Shown here piece after piece: positions 11,653-24,100 of a stretch of DNA of 64,000 nucleotides. This stretch comes from Mesaphorura yosii. Taxonomy: Eukaryota > Arthropoda > Collembola > Poduromorpha > Tullbergiidae. The DNA lies in NCBI GenBank assembly GCA_009869945.1, contig WIXG01000142.1, forward strand, positions 62,001 through 126,000, in the 5' to 3' direction. The notes beneath the pieces are model-generated. The model saw nothing but the letters and a program-made list of their open reading frames with translations. It was not told the DNA's origin and did not search any database. A program made the position numbers and the translations under genes. Each line of letters starts with the position of its first letter. Positions within the stretch are counted from its first letter, which is position 1.

Positions 11653-14326
11653 ATGGAAGTCACAAATACAAATACGGAATTAGCTAAGCCCAAGCCCAAG
11701 TTTAAGTTTAGTGTACTCGAGACAATATGCAAATTTCGAGCCAGATTCTACGCGTGGATTTGGAATTTGGTACGAGCTCATTACTTCTGTAGCCTTAGTA
11801 CAGTCCAGCCGTGAAGGAGAAAGCGAAGCGCGCACGGATTTTGGTAACAGTTGGGTCTAATACGAAGTGTCTTTGCTGTTTTCAGGGGTCTGGGATTGGT
11901 GAGCCATCAGTCCACCATGCACTTGTTGTCATATTCCTGGAATTTTTCGCCTGGGGACTCCTTACGACCCCCATGATCACAGTAAGTTCACTTCCGTTTC
12001 ACATCGACGGAAAGCACGAATCTATGTAGGCTTACTGTTAAAGTGGCATTTTCCTGAGAATTTTAACGGTGTTCACGTCGTCACTGCATCTTACCTTGAC
12101 TGTCATACTCCATGCTCTGAAATAGAAATGTCTTCGTTGGCAGTTTCAAGTAAATTTTAATGGCATTTACTAAACCAGCAGAAGTCCGTGGATTGACATT
12201 AGTTTATAGATGTTATGAGTTACAATTATAGATCACTAACTATAGACTTTTTTCGCGAAAATGTTGCCGTCACTTGAACTATACGGCATTCCAAGAAGCC
12301 AAGAAAGAGCAGCATATGATGTGAACCGTAGAAGTCAATTTCTAATCACATTAAAGGTCACGTAGACAAACGAAGACATACACCTAACCAGTAGTGGCCG
12401 GACCTCAATATTGGAATTTATAAATACACCTCAATAATCTCCGTTCTCCGTTTTGTCTCGCAGGTACTGAACGACACTTTTCCAAAGCACACGTTTCTTA
12501 TGAATGGACTGATCGTTGGAATTAAGGTATTCAATTATTAGGATGCCTGAGCCCTGAACCCAATTAGTCTCACCGCACTATTCCGTTCCAGGGCTTTTTA
12601 TCCTTTCTGAGCGCTCCGTTGATCGGGGCCTTGTCGGACGTATGGGGGCGAAAGTTATTCCTGATTCTAACCGTCTTCTTCACCTGCGCCCCAATTCCTC
12701 TCATGCAAATCAACACCTGGTGGTATTTCGCAATGATTTCAATCTCAGGCGTCTTTGCAGTAACTTTTTCGGTAGTATTCGCATATGTTGCTGATGTCAC
12801 ACCAGGTAAATTCTTTCGTACCACTTCCTTATTTAGTTTAATTCTGTAGCGAATTCAGAATTCATTATTTACCAATTGATGAAACATTTCATAGGAGAGG
12901 AAGAGAGGTCTGCTGCGTACGGTTTAGTTAGTGCTACATTCGCTGCTTCTTTGGTCACATCACCTGCTCTTGGAGCTTACGTAGAAGACGCTTACGGTCA
13001 AGCGACTGTTGTAGCTCTTGCCACAGGTATGACCTTCGAAAGCGTTATCAGCGTCAGAAGAAGAATTCATTACATCTTAATTTGCTTGCAGCCATTGCAG
13101 CATTGGACGTAATATTTGTTCTGGTAGCTGTACCTGAATCACTGCCACAAAAGCTCCGAGTGTCTGCCTGGGCTCCACTCGCATGGTAATTAAGAAATAA
13201 TTCTTTAGCAAGCAACGCTGAGCAATTCCTGAGGCTGATCATAATTCTTTCCTATAACAGGGAACAAGCAGATCCTTTTGCTGCCCTCCGAAAGGTTGGT
13301 CAAGATAAGACAATCCTGCTTCTGTGTGTCACGGTTCTACTTTCCTACCTGCCTGAGGTAATGAAAAAACACATGGCAGCACAAATCGAAGATTAGGTTC
13401 TGATTCCTAATTCTCAACTTTGTGTTGTGTCTTTCAGGCGGGGCAGTATTCCTGCTTCTTCGTTTACCTGAGACTGGTAGTGGGCTTTAAACCAGAAGAA
13501 GTGGCAACATTCATTGCAGTCGTGGGCATCATGTCCGTGGTTGCGCAGACTGCTGTGCTTGGTTTACTCATGAAGAATGTGGGAGCACGCAAAACCATTG
13601 TGATCGGGCTGCTGTTTGAAATGTCAAACCTTGCGTGGTATGGCTTCGGGTCGGAGAGGTGGATGATGTGGGCAGCAGGGCTTTTAGCTGCTTTCTCTAG
13701 GTGTGTAAGAAATTCATGGTCCCATCTGCGAATTCTTGAAGTTAATCTTGAGGTTTCTGAACATTTTCCTTTCTTTCTTTGCAGTATCACTTACCCTTCC
13801 ATATCTGCATTCGTTTCCACCAGCGCCGATGCTGACAAGCAGGGACTGGCGCAGGGTATGGTCACTGGAATGCGAGGTTTATGTAATGGTTTGGGTCCAG
13901 CTGTATTTGGGTTGATATTTTACATTTTTCACGTCGACTTGAACGCGGATGAAGCGCAACTGATGGCAGTTGACAAGGGCACGTCCAGCCCCAACGTCTC
14001 AACGTCAGAGCTTTCACACCACAAACTGGTGGAACATGTAAGAACATTGGCTAATGAAGACGCCTGTAGTTAACTCGCAATTTTGCTAAATGAAGTCTTT
14101 TGAAATACGATTTCAGATGATACCTGGGCCACCCTTCGTCTTTGGCTCGTTGATGGTGTTACTTGCAATCAGCGTCGCTCTCTTCATTCCAGAGAAGAAG
14201 TCTGGCAAGATAAGGCGACAGGGAGGATCGGATGATTTGGTTGACCTGGAAAATCCTCAGGGTACAGGTCAAAGCACTTCTCAAATCATGGCTCCTCTAA
14301 TTCCTCAAGACCCAGCAATACTGTAA
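11653..14326 (+). CDS. MFSD14: MFSD14/HIAT1-like major facilitator transporter
   Basis: A 12-helix major facilitator protein of 512 residues, close to human MFSD14A (HIAT1) and Drosophila rtet. Its substrate is not established; vertebrate members act at Golgi/endosomal membranes. Ten exons: 11653-11769, 11886-11981, 12464-12526, 12592-12805, 12895-13026, 13092-13185, 13261-13357, 13438-13700, 13785-14037 and 14117-14326; the joined length is in frame throughout. Family blocks seen in order: GEPSVHHALVVIFLEFFAWG (helix 1), KHTFLMNGLI, the MFS loop GALSDVWGRK, FTCAPIPLM, AYGLVSATFAASLVTSPALG, WEQADPF, YLPEAGQYS, WYGFGSE.WMMWAAG, and MRGLCNGLGPA. The last exon gives PGPPFVFG, the last helix and a short hydrophilic tail. 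The first exon (39 codons) is not conserved. A polyadenylation signal follows at 14351. Confidence 0.95.
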
Positions 14327-14350
14327 GCAGTCAGTTGCGTATTATCGAGA

Positions 14351-14356
14351 AATAAA
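14351..14356 (+). terminator. Polyadenylation signal AATAAA of the MFSD14-like gene
   Basis: AATAAA lies 24 bases after the stop codon, giving a very short 3' UTR if used. Confidence 0.5.
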
Positions 14357-15920
14357 AATAATAGCAGGCGCCTGTAATCGAGAGTATTACGTAGGGCTTC
14401 AAAGCGTAGCAAGCAAGTCTTTTCTACTTATTTTATAGACGCCCCTTCAAGTTTCTTTTGACCCATCGATTTATCAGACTGTATTTCGAGAGAATTTTAT
14501 TCCAATTAAGTACATGACGGGATAGGAACGTGAGAATTAAATTTTAGACTTATCACTACCAATCATTTTATTGCGTTGAAATTATTCGTACAGGAAGTCA
14601 AGGTCTCTTGCCTAAATTCGACATGTAAACGTTCATTTAGAAGCACACGTCAAGCTTACCAATTCGACTACGAAAGTGCTTTGTTTGTGTAGAGATACGG
14701 TTAAGAAATTATGATACTTGATTACGCTCCGCCAAAGGAGGGAATCAGTTATTTTCATGTGTGATATTCGATGTAATTAGTTTAAGCCCACTTTAGGTAC
14801 CAAATTGATTTAAGCGATCTGCCATTGTGAATTTACAAGTCAATCAAAATTGTACCGTGCGGATTTTGCGGCTGTGAATTACATTTTTGTGTTTTAGCAA
14901 AAACCAAAACCTTGAGCAAATATTTTTGAAGACGCGACAATTCTGCGTGTGCAGATCCTATTTTTGTGCACAACAACGTACTGAAATGTCTATGATAATA
15001 CGATTTAGACAATTATTGACAACTTCGGTTGCTTCGATTTCGAGAAATGAGGAGGTGGCGAATCAGAATTCGACTCATTCTAATTACCTCAGTTGTGTGA
15101 TCAAGTCAGTAATAAGAATTGTCCTTTACCAACTTAGTTGTAGCCTACATTCAGTCATTTATGATTTTGTACGCCTTCACTGCAGATAGAAGAATAGAAG
15201 TATTGAATGCCATGTCAAATTACAAACATGCCCATGCACATGGAAATTATTTATCAAGCTACGAGTAATTTTAAGAAAATTACCTGCGCATGCGCCTGCG
15301 ATGCGGTGAGGAGGTAGCAGATACAATAGACTAATGTAGCCGTATGTAGTGAGAAGAATCTTTATCATTTGTATTTTATTTCATGGCAAGACGCAAGACT
15401 AACCAACATGAATGTGAACACAAAAGAACTATGAAAGAAATAAAAAGAGAAATATATTCATGAAACAATTGTTTCGTGTCTCGACTGATTTTGTCGCGCG
15501 TGTGTCTCGTCTCTTCAGTCTTCGATTGTAGAATTAGAATTGATTTGCATTCATTGCAAGAATGAGTTTACATTGATTGGGGAATTGGAAGAGTTCTTCG
15601 TGTCGAAAGTCAAATCGCTGTTCAGATTTCAGAGACACCTACTCAAACTCAATGCACGTACGCAAGATGCTAATTAGGCCAGGATGAGTTTCATAATTAA
15701 ATGTGACTTTATGTTTATGGATGACTCAAATGCTGTCTTTGTCTTTTTGCATAATTAAAGTGATAATTCCAATTATCACTAAGCTGGCGTTCAAGCGCCT
15801 TTTATTCTTTGTAGGGAGAGAGCAGAAATACAGCTTCAGAAGAAGATTCACGTTGTCGAGTATCTGAAAAGTTTAGTTCACAATTAAAGGAACGGAAGGC
15901 ACGTATTTATATTCTACGAC
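14357..15920. other. Intergenic, nothing recognised
   Basis: The only open frames are small and overlap on opposite strands (14887-15368). It should contain the promoter of the Orai gene, but no TATA box or initiator was convincing. Confidence 0.4.
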
Positions 15921-17049
15921 ATGAAATCTACGGGTACATTAAGCCTTCCTTCAGGGTCACCTCGAAATAGCCCGCCACCAAGCCCTGGTAAGCCCTCGAC
16001 TAACTTATCGAGCTTCTGAATTATTTCGTCCCATAAAATCGAAAAACTTGCACCTGTACCTCAAGCCTAATTATTTCCAGCGTCCACTCGTGGTCCCCGT
16101 GTAACATGGAGCCTTCCAAGCCACAGTATTCATGGGTCAATGCGGTCGATCATTGTTCGGGAGGAGCAAGTATGTCTACACAGTGGCCGTTTTCGCCGCA
16201 AAAGCCACATCTAATTCGGCCATTTATCACTTGATTTCCATTAAAATTCGAAGGAAGAGGCCACAACAGAGAAGTCCTCGCCTTCGACCAAGACGATGGA
16301 CCCAACCTCACCCGAATTCATTGCATGGAGGAGTCTTTACTTGAGTCATGCCAAGCTGGATGGAATCACTGAAATGGCAGCGTTGATGGCCGGATTTTCC
16401 GTCGTATGTGTTTTTCGACCCGATCTCAGACTTCATTCGCCTCACCGCCTTGAAAATCGCCGACGTCATCGTCGTTGTCTTTGTTGCAGGTTGCGACGGT
16501 GGAGCTCCAAATCAACGACGACGCAAATCCGGCACTGCTGTCCGCCTTCACAATTGTCACCGCATTGTTGGTGTGCACAACAATGCTGGCAATCATGGTA
16601 CGGCGATCGGGCATCACGATTGTCCCATTTCCAGAAAAATGTATCATTAACAGACAGCTTGTTCACTTTTTCAGATTTCGACGTGCATTCTGCCTCACAT
16701 CAAAGTCGTTGCCGAGTTGCAGCCGCATTCGAAGCCTCACGAAAGCCCGCACGTGAAAATGACATTCTACATTGATTTGTCGTGGGTGTTGGCCAATACA
16801 ATTTCCATCTTTCTCTTCACACTCGATGTGATCCTGCTCTGCTGGATAAAATTCACGTACTTCTCCGTGGTTGCTTCGTGGTGCGCCACCGCCATCATGA
16901 TCCCAGTGCTCTTTGCCATCTGCATCTTTGGAATCGTGTTTTACCGGAAGCTGGTGCACCACCAGCATCTCATTTCAGAGAGAAAGTACGAGGAGCTGGA
17001 AGAGATGAAAAGGCAACTCGATACAACAGCCACAATCTTACACGTTTAA
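15921..17049 (+). CDS. Orai: Orai-type calcium release-activated channel subunit, divergent
   Basis: Orai forms the store-operated calcium channel pore in the plasma membrane and is gated by STIM. Five exons (15921-15987, 16081-16169, 16254-16403, 16490-16597, 16675-17049) join in frame to 262 residues. Residues 1-75 are a Pro/Ser-rich cytosolic tail. TM1 holds the pore: LYLSHAKL, ALMAGFSVVATVELQ, where E107 aligns with the human selectivity residue E106. TM2 has CTTMLAIMISTCILPHI; TM3 has LDVILLCWIKF with Asp where human has E190; TM4 is MIPVLFAICIFGIVFYR. The C-terminal helix RKYEELEEMKRQL matches the STIM-binding coiled coil. Odd: positions equal to human R83, K87 and R91 are His, Asp and Glu here, while K85 is kept. 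The first-loop acids are partly changed to Asn. The gene is certain to be Orai family; normal gating is not. Confidence 0.93.
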
Positions 17050-17125
17050 GTTTAATGATTTGAAGTTTGATGAATTAATTTAAATGTCCTTCGTTTTAGA
17101 GTCACAAAGCACCGAAAACCACTTG

Positions 17126-17131
17126 AATAAA
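17126..17131 (+). terminator. Polyadenylation signal AATAAA of the Orai gene
   Basis: AATAAA lies 77 bases beyond the Orai stop and 85 bases before the WDR27 stop codon on the other strand. Confidence 0.45.
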
Positions 17132-17215
17132 GAAGTTTTGTTTGAAAGATACAAAAGGCGTTACAAAAAGCAGGCAATTCTAATGCTTGTCGCACTCAGA
17201 GTCAGAGTTAATAAT

Positions 17216-20200
17216 TCAGTGGACCATTTGTGGGGTGAAATTCCACAAACTGCCACTCCTGCAGCCTACCCAGAGCATTGGGCGTTGAGGGTCAAAGGCC
17301 GTGTCCAGTATTGACGACTTGAGGCCCCGGAAGGTCGTGAATCTAGAATTGATCTTCCTTAAGTCGTAAATTGCAACCTGCGAAGCAATGGACGAAAACC
17401 TCGACTAATCACATGGTGGTCTCAAACACAAGATGGTTTGGCTTACAGTTTTCTCTTCAAATCCAGAACTGATGTAGCGGCCACACGGCGACAGTCCAGG
17501 CCTCGTGAAATTCGTGGCCAGTATATTCAGGTTCAGATCAGCAATCTTTATTGCACATCTGCGTTGATAAAATATTAACTTTGGCTTTGGGATGATGTGA
17601 GCCTAAAACTATATTGGTGAGTAAAATAGAGTTTGTTACTTGGCCATTCTCAAATCCCAGAGTTTGATCGGATCATGGGCCGGAATGGATCCAGTGAGTA
17701 CAAAGTCGAAGAGGGACATGGCGGTCGATCCCTTTGGAGCTTCATTAAGACGAATGCAGGTGATGTTTTTCGAATGCGCGTTGTGAGCCGTCCACCTGAA
17801 TTTCTCCGCATTCGCGTCAAACACGTTGAGAGTCTTGTTCGAGCCGGCGTAAAATATCAGATCTGATATGATAATCATTGAAATTGATGTCGCATACCAC
17901 GCAATCTAACAATTGACCAGCAAATGCTGAATGCATTTATTCGTACTTGAGTAAAGTTGGTTAGCCGCCGCAAGGGCCGTGATATTTTGACAGTCAGTTG
18001 CGAATGAACCAGCTTTCAGTTTCAGAGCCGGGCCTCCCTCGTCCATGCGGCAAGCGTACAGGGCAATTCGATTGTCTTCAGGCTGCAGAACGAACTTGTC
18101 CATGTAATAAAATTGCGCGTGAATGTGTTCGTTGAATTTGGAGTTGAATTCCAGCGTGAACAGTTGCCTGTATGCGTTCTTCCACTTCACCACGGAAGTC
18201 TTCCCGTCATTTGTCGCTAAAATCTACCGAAAAAGATTTTCGCATGCCTCAAACAATGAAGTTCCGAGTATACTAAGCCATTGATGCCTGCATAAGGATT
18301 TACCATGTAGTTGCCACTGAATGAGAATCCAACCGAAGACATTCTCGCAGAATCGCGATATGTTCCAAGACCCTGACACTTTGGGTTAATTTTGAGAACC
18401 ACAAGTGGATTGGTGCTTCCACACATTGCCAAGTAGTTCCCATCGTTCGTGAACGCCATTCTCAGGTACGACAAGGAGTCAGACATTTTGGTCTCGATCA
18501 GAGTCCTCTTCGTACTGCGCTCGTCGAAGAGCCGATCCGCTTTCGAACTGTACGCGTAGACTTCGCTTTCAGTAGTCGGTTCGGTTCCGATGCCCAGTTT
18601 CGTAGCCCAGCCTGTCTGAGTCTCGCGCTCGTTATTGAAGTTGAAGACAGGGCTTCCCAAGACCATCGTGCTGTTAAACTCTGGCTGAGATGGCGATGAT
18701 GATTTGCGAAGGGTCCTAGACGAACTACTCTGAGGGCTCATCCTGATTGCTGAGCTGGCCAACCTGTTCCTACTCTTTGAGGCGGGTCTACATGGACTTC
18801 GTATTTTCTTGCGAAGGACTGATCTTGAAGACAGAGCTTCCCTGCAAGAATGAATTATAAAGCTGCAAGGTTGAGACTATACAGAAATATTTCTTAGGCC
18901 TTATAGGAAAGATCTACGTGGGCACTAAAGACAATGGCAGAGAGATCTCGTCAGGCAATTCCGCCAATCCTGGGTTGATGGAGTCTTCAGACTTCTCCAG
19001 CATAATTCTGAAGGTGAAAATCGAATTCTGTAAAAATGGCTGCACAGCCACAACAACTTCGTTCTCATCGGGAATCATTGCAAGCTGAGCATTTGACACG
19101 AGCGCTGTGCCAATTGCCTCCAAATCTAACAGAGTATAATATTAGCAATAATCCAGAGAAGGTTTGCCTGCGTTGTGAATGTGTTGAGGGCGAATACCGC
19201 TGTAATTTATTTGCAGTTCGCAATCCCCGCTTCGAATATTGACGACAGAAATTCCTTTGGTCGTCACAACGATCGCATGCAATTTGGAGCACCAATTTGT
19301 CGACGGCTTGGGTATTGACAGCGAATTGTCGACCTCCCTCGCGTCTACACCAGCGCCCACGTCTGTATCTGACTGTAATTCCATTATGGGAAAGAACTTG
19401 GCCGAGAGAACTCGAAAGTCGACGCTGGCAAAGTTTGACTCGTCATCGGGCAGAAATTCTACATTAATTAAAGGCAAGATGCAAAGAGACCTGAGTTAAA
19501 TGCGTGCCTGCTTTGAAAGTGTCGGCCAACCTTCGATCCTAATTCGGTTGATTAAAGTCAGACTCCCTGCTGAGCCTGAGAACACTTCCGAGTATCCATC
19601 AAAGCTGATTCCGACAGCGTAGAAAGAAAGCATGTCTTTGTCCAGCAAAACGTCCGCTGCCATCAAGGTCTTGAGAAGAAACGGCGCACGAAACTTTTGT
19701 TTGATTGTTCTGTCGCCCAGTTCATAAACCTGCAAAGAGATCTCCAGGTCCTTGAATCCTTCATTTCATGATTTACTCTTTTGAGTTTGTAAGGTCTGAT
19801 TTTCAACCTTGAGTGCTACTCCGAGATTCGTCGAAAATCCAATCACGTGCAAAACGTCTTCCAGAAAGACATTACTCAGCCACGTGTTGACTTCCGTGAG
19901 TTTGTCCAGCACTGCGTACTTCGTGATGGTCACCAAGTTAAAGAATTCGAGAGTATTCTAAGGAAAACAGTGCAGAACTACGATTTGACCAACGGCTCAC
20001 TGTTCTGGGCTCTGGGGCCGAGGCTTACCAAATCATTCTCGTTCACGCACTCAATCACGATGAGCTCAGAAGGATGCCCGACGCTAACGTAAACTCGTCT
20101 GGCCCGGAAGCACACTGCCACACTCGTGATTCGGTACATGCCCACTCCAACTCTATATTTATCCCAGTTCTCTGTAAAAGGGCAAATGAAATTTCTACGA

Positions 20201-20719
20201 AACTGTGAAGTTGAAGGCCGCTGCCTTCATTTTCATTCATGACAGCTTACTAAGCAAAGAGTCCCACTTCCAGAGAAAGATGGAATCCTCACTGCAGGTG
20301 CACACGAGCCATCCTTCCGCAGAGATGGCCACGTGCAGAACGGGCTTCTCGTGGACGGAAGACGTTTGAGCCAGCGTCGTGAAGTCCGCCATATTGTCTC
20401 GGCGCGCGATGGATTTGAACGCGAGGACTCTGCCGGAGTTCGTGTAAATCAAGTGCTCGGCGGTCGGTACGAATTGGTACTGCTCCGTCTCGTTGCAGTT
20501 CTTAAACTGCGCCCTTCTACGGCAAGAAGATCTATCCGCGCCTGTGGTGGTGGTGCCGCCGGCATTGCCATTTCTGGGCCCGTCAGGAGTCAGCCGTGCG
20601 CTGTTGATGATTGTTGCGCTGACTTCACGTTGGCGGTCGGCCGACTGGGACTGGATTAAGTTTAATTTTGTAATGTCATCCTCGTGCTTCTCAAAGCAGT
20701 CTATTTTTGTGCACTTCAT
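17216..20719 (-). CDS. WDR27: WDR27-like WD40-repeat protein
   Basis: A long WD40 protein matching human WDR27 in its C-terminal propeller. Its molecular role is poorly defined. About eleven exons can be joined by eye: 20251-20719, 20029-20171, about 19811-19959, 19495-19730, 19188-19445, 18911-19124, 18305-18841, 17942-18222, 17643-17864, 17437-17569 and 17216-17392 (some edges approximate). The first exon ends in a WD-like strand (VLHVAISAEGWLV...FLWKW). Diagnostic blocks: AQFYYMDKFVLQ (human AQFYYIDAFILL), YAGSNKTLNVFD (human AAGRNRTVEVFD), PIKLWDLRMAK (human MRLWDLRTLR), and LSPCGRYISSG...VAIYD (human FSPCGRFAACG...YVYEM). A Ser-rich linker precedes the second propeller. The ATG at 20719 is the first in frame, but a possible acceptor just before 20759 means an upstream exon may supply the true start. 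The 3' end faces Orai tail-to-tail. Confidence 0.85.
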
Positions 20720-21166
20720 TTTGGCCTTCTTGTCTGTGCTGTGATGCGATGGAATGTTCACTAATGATCCAATTTAGATTATTGTGACGTTAATCGTGGG
20801 TCATGCCAAAATGCGCACACTTTCTGTAATTCAACCTTCGAATCGTCCACCGAACATCTCAGCCTACCGGGTGATTATCTAAAGGTAGAGAGTTTTATTT
20901 CTTAGACAACTGCAAAATAAGGCAGTGACATCCATGCAATCTGCAATGAAAACTGAATATGAACACTTTATTTTCCCCAGCAAAACCTATTTTTCTAGTG
21001 CATTTTGTACTCTGTGATAAAATAACGATTTATATTCAAGGTTAAGCATTCAGGAAAAGGATGAGAAGATCAAATATGCTCAGATAAATAAAGTTAAGAT
21101 AACTCTTTCCATTCCAGCGGAAGCGGGCAAGCGGTGGTGAAAGTGAAGTCTCAATATAAAAGGCAA
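20720..21166. other. Short intergenic gap
   Basis: Upstream region of WDR27 and 3' flank of the minus-strand nuclear-protein gene. Nothing further is recognised. Confidence 0.4.
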
Positions 21167-24100
21167 TTATGTCGTCTCCATGCACTCCGTCGTTTCCACT
21201 TGAAGCGTCTGTTGAGCTTTGAGGGCTGAGAAGTGCTCGTGGAATATCGGCTGAAAGATGAGACCATCAAAAAGCATGAGCTTGACCGACCCGCCCTGAG
21301 ATGATAAAAACAAGCGAATTTATGAAAATCAAGCATCAAACTTAATTGAAACTCAATCAGTTTGTTTCGTTTGCCTTACCGCCTGCGAGACCATATAAAT
21401 GTGGTCTTTGATGAGAGTGCTCTCGAGGCACACGACTGGGGCCAACGGTTGGAATCCCTCGTGGCTCAAACCGTTGGGCTTGACAACAATTCCGTTCAGG
21501 TTCGTTCCTTCTATTTTAAAGGTCTTGGGTCGGTTTTGTGTAGGCTGCGATGTGTATGGGCCAACCACTTCGCCATTGATTTTACCTTTTGTTTGTGATT
21601 TCTTGACACTGTTCACCACAGGATGAATAGGCTTCTTAGCTGACGACCCTGGAGTACCAGGGCCTTGCTCTTCGGAGGTATTCACTGTTCCTGACATTAT
21701 TGCTTGTCTTGTTTTGGCCATCCTTGGGCTCAATCTTCGAAGCCTCACTTGAACTTCTTTGCCATTAATCGGAAGTTTGGTTTCCAATTTCTTGTTATCT
21801 GGCACTTCCTGTGCCTTCGCATCAATGGATTTTTCTGTAGGTTCAATCTCTGGCAAGACTTCAGTTTTGCGTGATGATGGCGTGGCAGTGGCAGTCTCTA
21901 TCGCTGTCACGGGTTGAGACTTTGCAAGGTTAGCTGGGCATGAACGGCGATTCTTCCTAAACTTCTTAAGGAATTTTCTTGTTGCCTTTTTCTTTTTCGA
22001 ACCATTCGTTACTTGCCCGACAGGAGTTGGGGCTTGTGGAGGATGATCCAATTGTGATTGCGATACCTCGAGCAGAGCAGATTTATTCTCGCTACATTCA
22101 GAGCGTTCACTCTTGTGTCTGGATCGTAACAATCGTTTCTCCTCTAGCTGCAAAGCTTCCATTGCTAGCTCCTCTTGCAAAGGGGTCACAGGTACATGTA
22201 CAACTTCTCTTGAGCAGTCAGCTTTAGTTCCTTCTTCAGGTGACACGGGTGATGGTGGGAGTATTTTGTACTCGTCTCTGTTGACACCTCCGAGCTGGAT
22301 TTTCAGTGAAGGCACTTTCCTTGGAGAAGGTTCGAACTCCAACTTGGTATTCTGATTGCAGTGATTGCTGTCTGCCTTGGGAGTGTCTAATTTTGTGTCA
22401 GCATCAACAATTTCAACAATTGGCTTTTGCTCATATTCGGATTCAGGTAGTGGTGAACCATCGTTTGATTGCAGACCGGGATTATTTTTGGAGACAGTGT
22501 CGTGCCCTGGATGATCCTGAGAGTATGTTTCAATTGCTTCTTCATTGTGCTGTTCTTCCAAAGATTTCATTAGTGGCTTCTTTATCTTGCTATTCCCAGA
22601 AGATAGGTTTCGCTTCCGGGTGTGTCGTGGTATTTCTTTAGGTAAGGGTAAGGGATCGTTATCGTATCTGGTTAATTTAGGCATGTGCAGGTCTTCCAGG
22701 CAAGTCTCCATTGGTGCAACCTCAGCCCGTTCCAGATTTCTGCATAAGTTTACATCTCTCTCGCTTGCTCGTCTGGACATTATTCCCTTGTCTCCACTTT
22801 TTTGACCAGTTTGTACATTGGGAGCTCCGTGTGTAAGGTTCAAGCTGAATCTGCGAGAGCCATTTGAGAGGTTTCTCTCATCGCTAACGTTGAATTCAAG
22901 CTTAAGCAAGGGGGGTGCTGGTGGCGTTCGTTCTCCTGGTGTCAGATCATGCATGTCTTGGCCGTCTTGGACGAAATCCTCATCAAGTTTCTTCGGTTTA
23001 ATAATACGACCATATCGAGATATTGGTTTTGATTGCTCAATCTGAATGTCTTCGTTAATTGCGCAGTATTCCTTGGCTTTTTCAAACACTTCTTCTCGGG
23101 ATAAATTCCTAGGCCTTTCAACTAAATGTGGTTTCAGTGGAATTGCTGAGCCCTTTACAGTTGTTTCAGAAGCAGCAGAAGTTTCGAAGCCTGGCTTTGG
23201 AATAAGACTTGGCATTGCAATTGGAGCCATAGAAATTGACGAGCTGTCTTGAACTTCAATCTCTTCCTGCATAACCTCCTCAAACCAGTCTCGCTTTATA
23301 TTTGAGTCCAGATTAGAGCCGCTCGTTTGTAACGTCATATTCCATAGCTGGAAGAGAAGATAAGTTGAAGTATGACATTTCATTTCGTAAAAAGGAAAAG
23401 CTTAATGGATAATTTTACTTACCTCTCGATTCAGCCTGCACCTGACCTTGTTCCCAATATACTTATCAATTCTTACTACCCGTACCTTTGTGTTCAGCTT
23501 CAACTTGCGATCAGAGGCTTTCGCTCTCCAAGTGTCTATTGTAAAATTCGACAATACTTTAACATTTTGTTGAACATTATTACGTAAATTCTTACTATTC
23601 CTACCAATGTGAAATTCTGGAACTAAATTTGGCCCTCCTTCACTCTCAACCTTGATTTTCTTGGCTGGCGTCATACAATCCGTGCCATGGTCATCATTGT
23701 GTATAGGCTCCCTTTTCAGCGCAACCGAAATTTCAGGTGCAGAATTTTCAGTAGTATGGCTGAGACTTTCGAGCTCGAGTTCAGATGTAGGTACAAAAGC
23801 TGGCTTGGACTCATTTGTAGAAAAGATAACTGGACAAGAAGGCACCATCTGTACATCATCAGGTTCGGTTTGCCCATTATAAAATATGCTAGATTCTGAA
23901 TCCGGAAAGGCGACTTTCTTAGTGACAATTGAATCTGATTCTGAAGGTTTAGAAACTTGTGAGCTGGAGCTCGGATTCGGATCCTTGCCCTTCTGGTCTT
24001 CTTTAGTGTTGCCTGACACATCAACTGTATCACAACTGAAGTTAGCGACTTTGTGACCAGCAGCAGCGACCAAGTCCGTGTCATCTATTGCTCCCATTGC

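Noticed and set aside
23348-23383. Start of the large nuclear-protein exon at an apparent Met at 23383
   Set aside because: That Met lies in the intron; a strong acceptor (TTCTCTTCCAG) at 23348 and phase-0 joining to the exon at 23423-24304 show the exon is internal.
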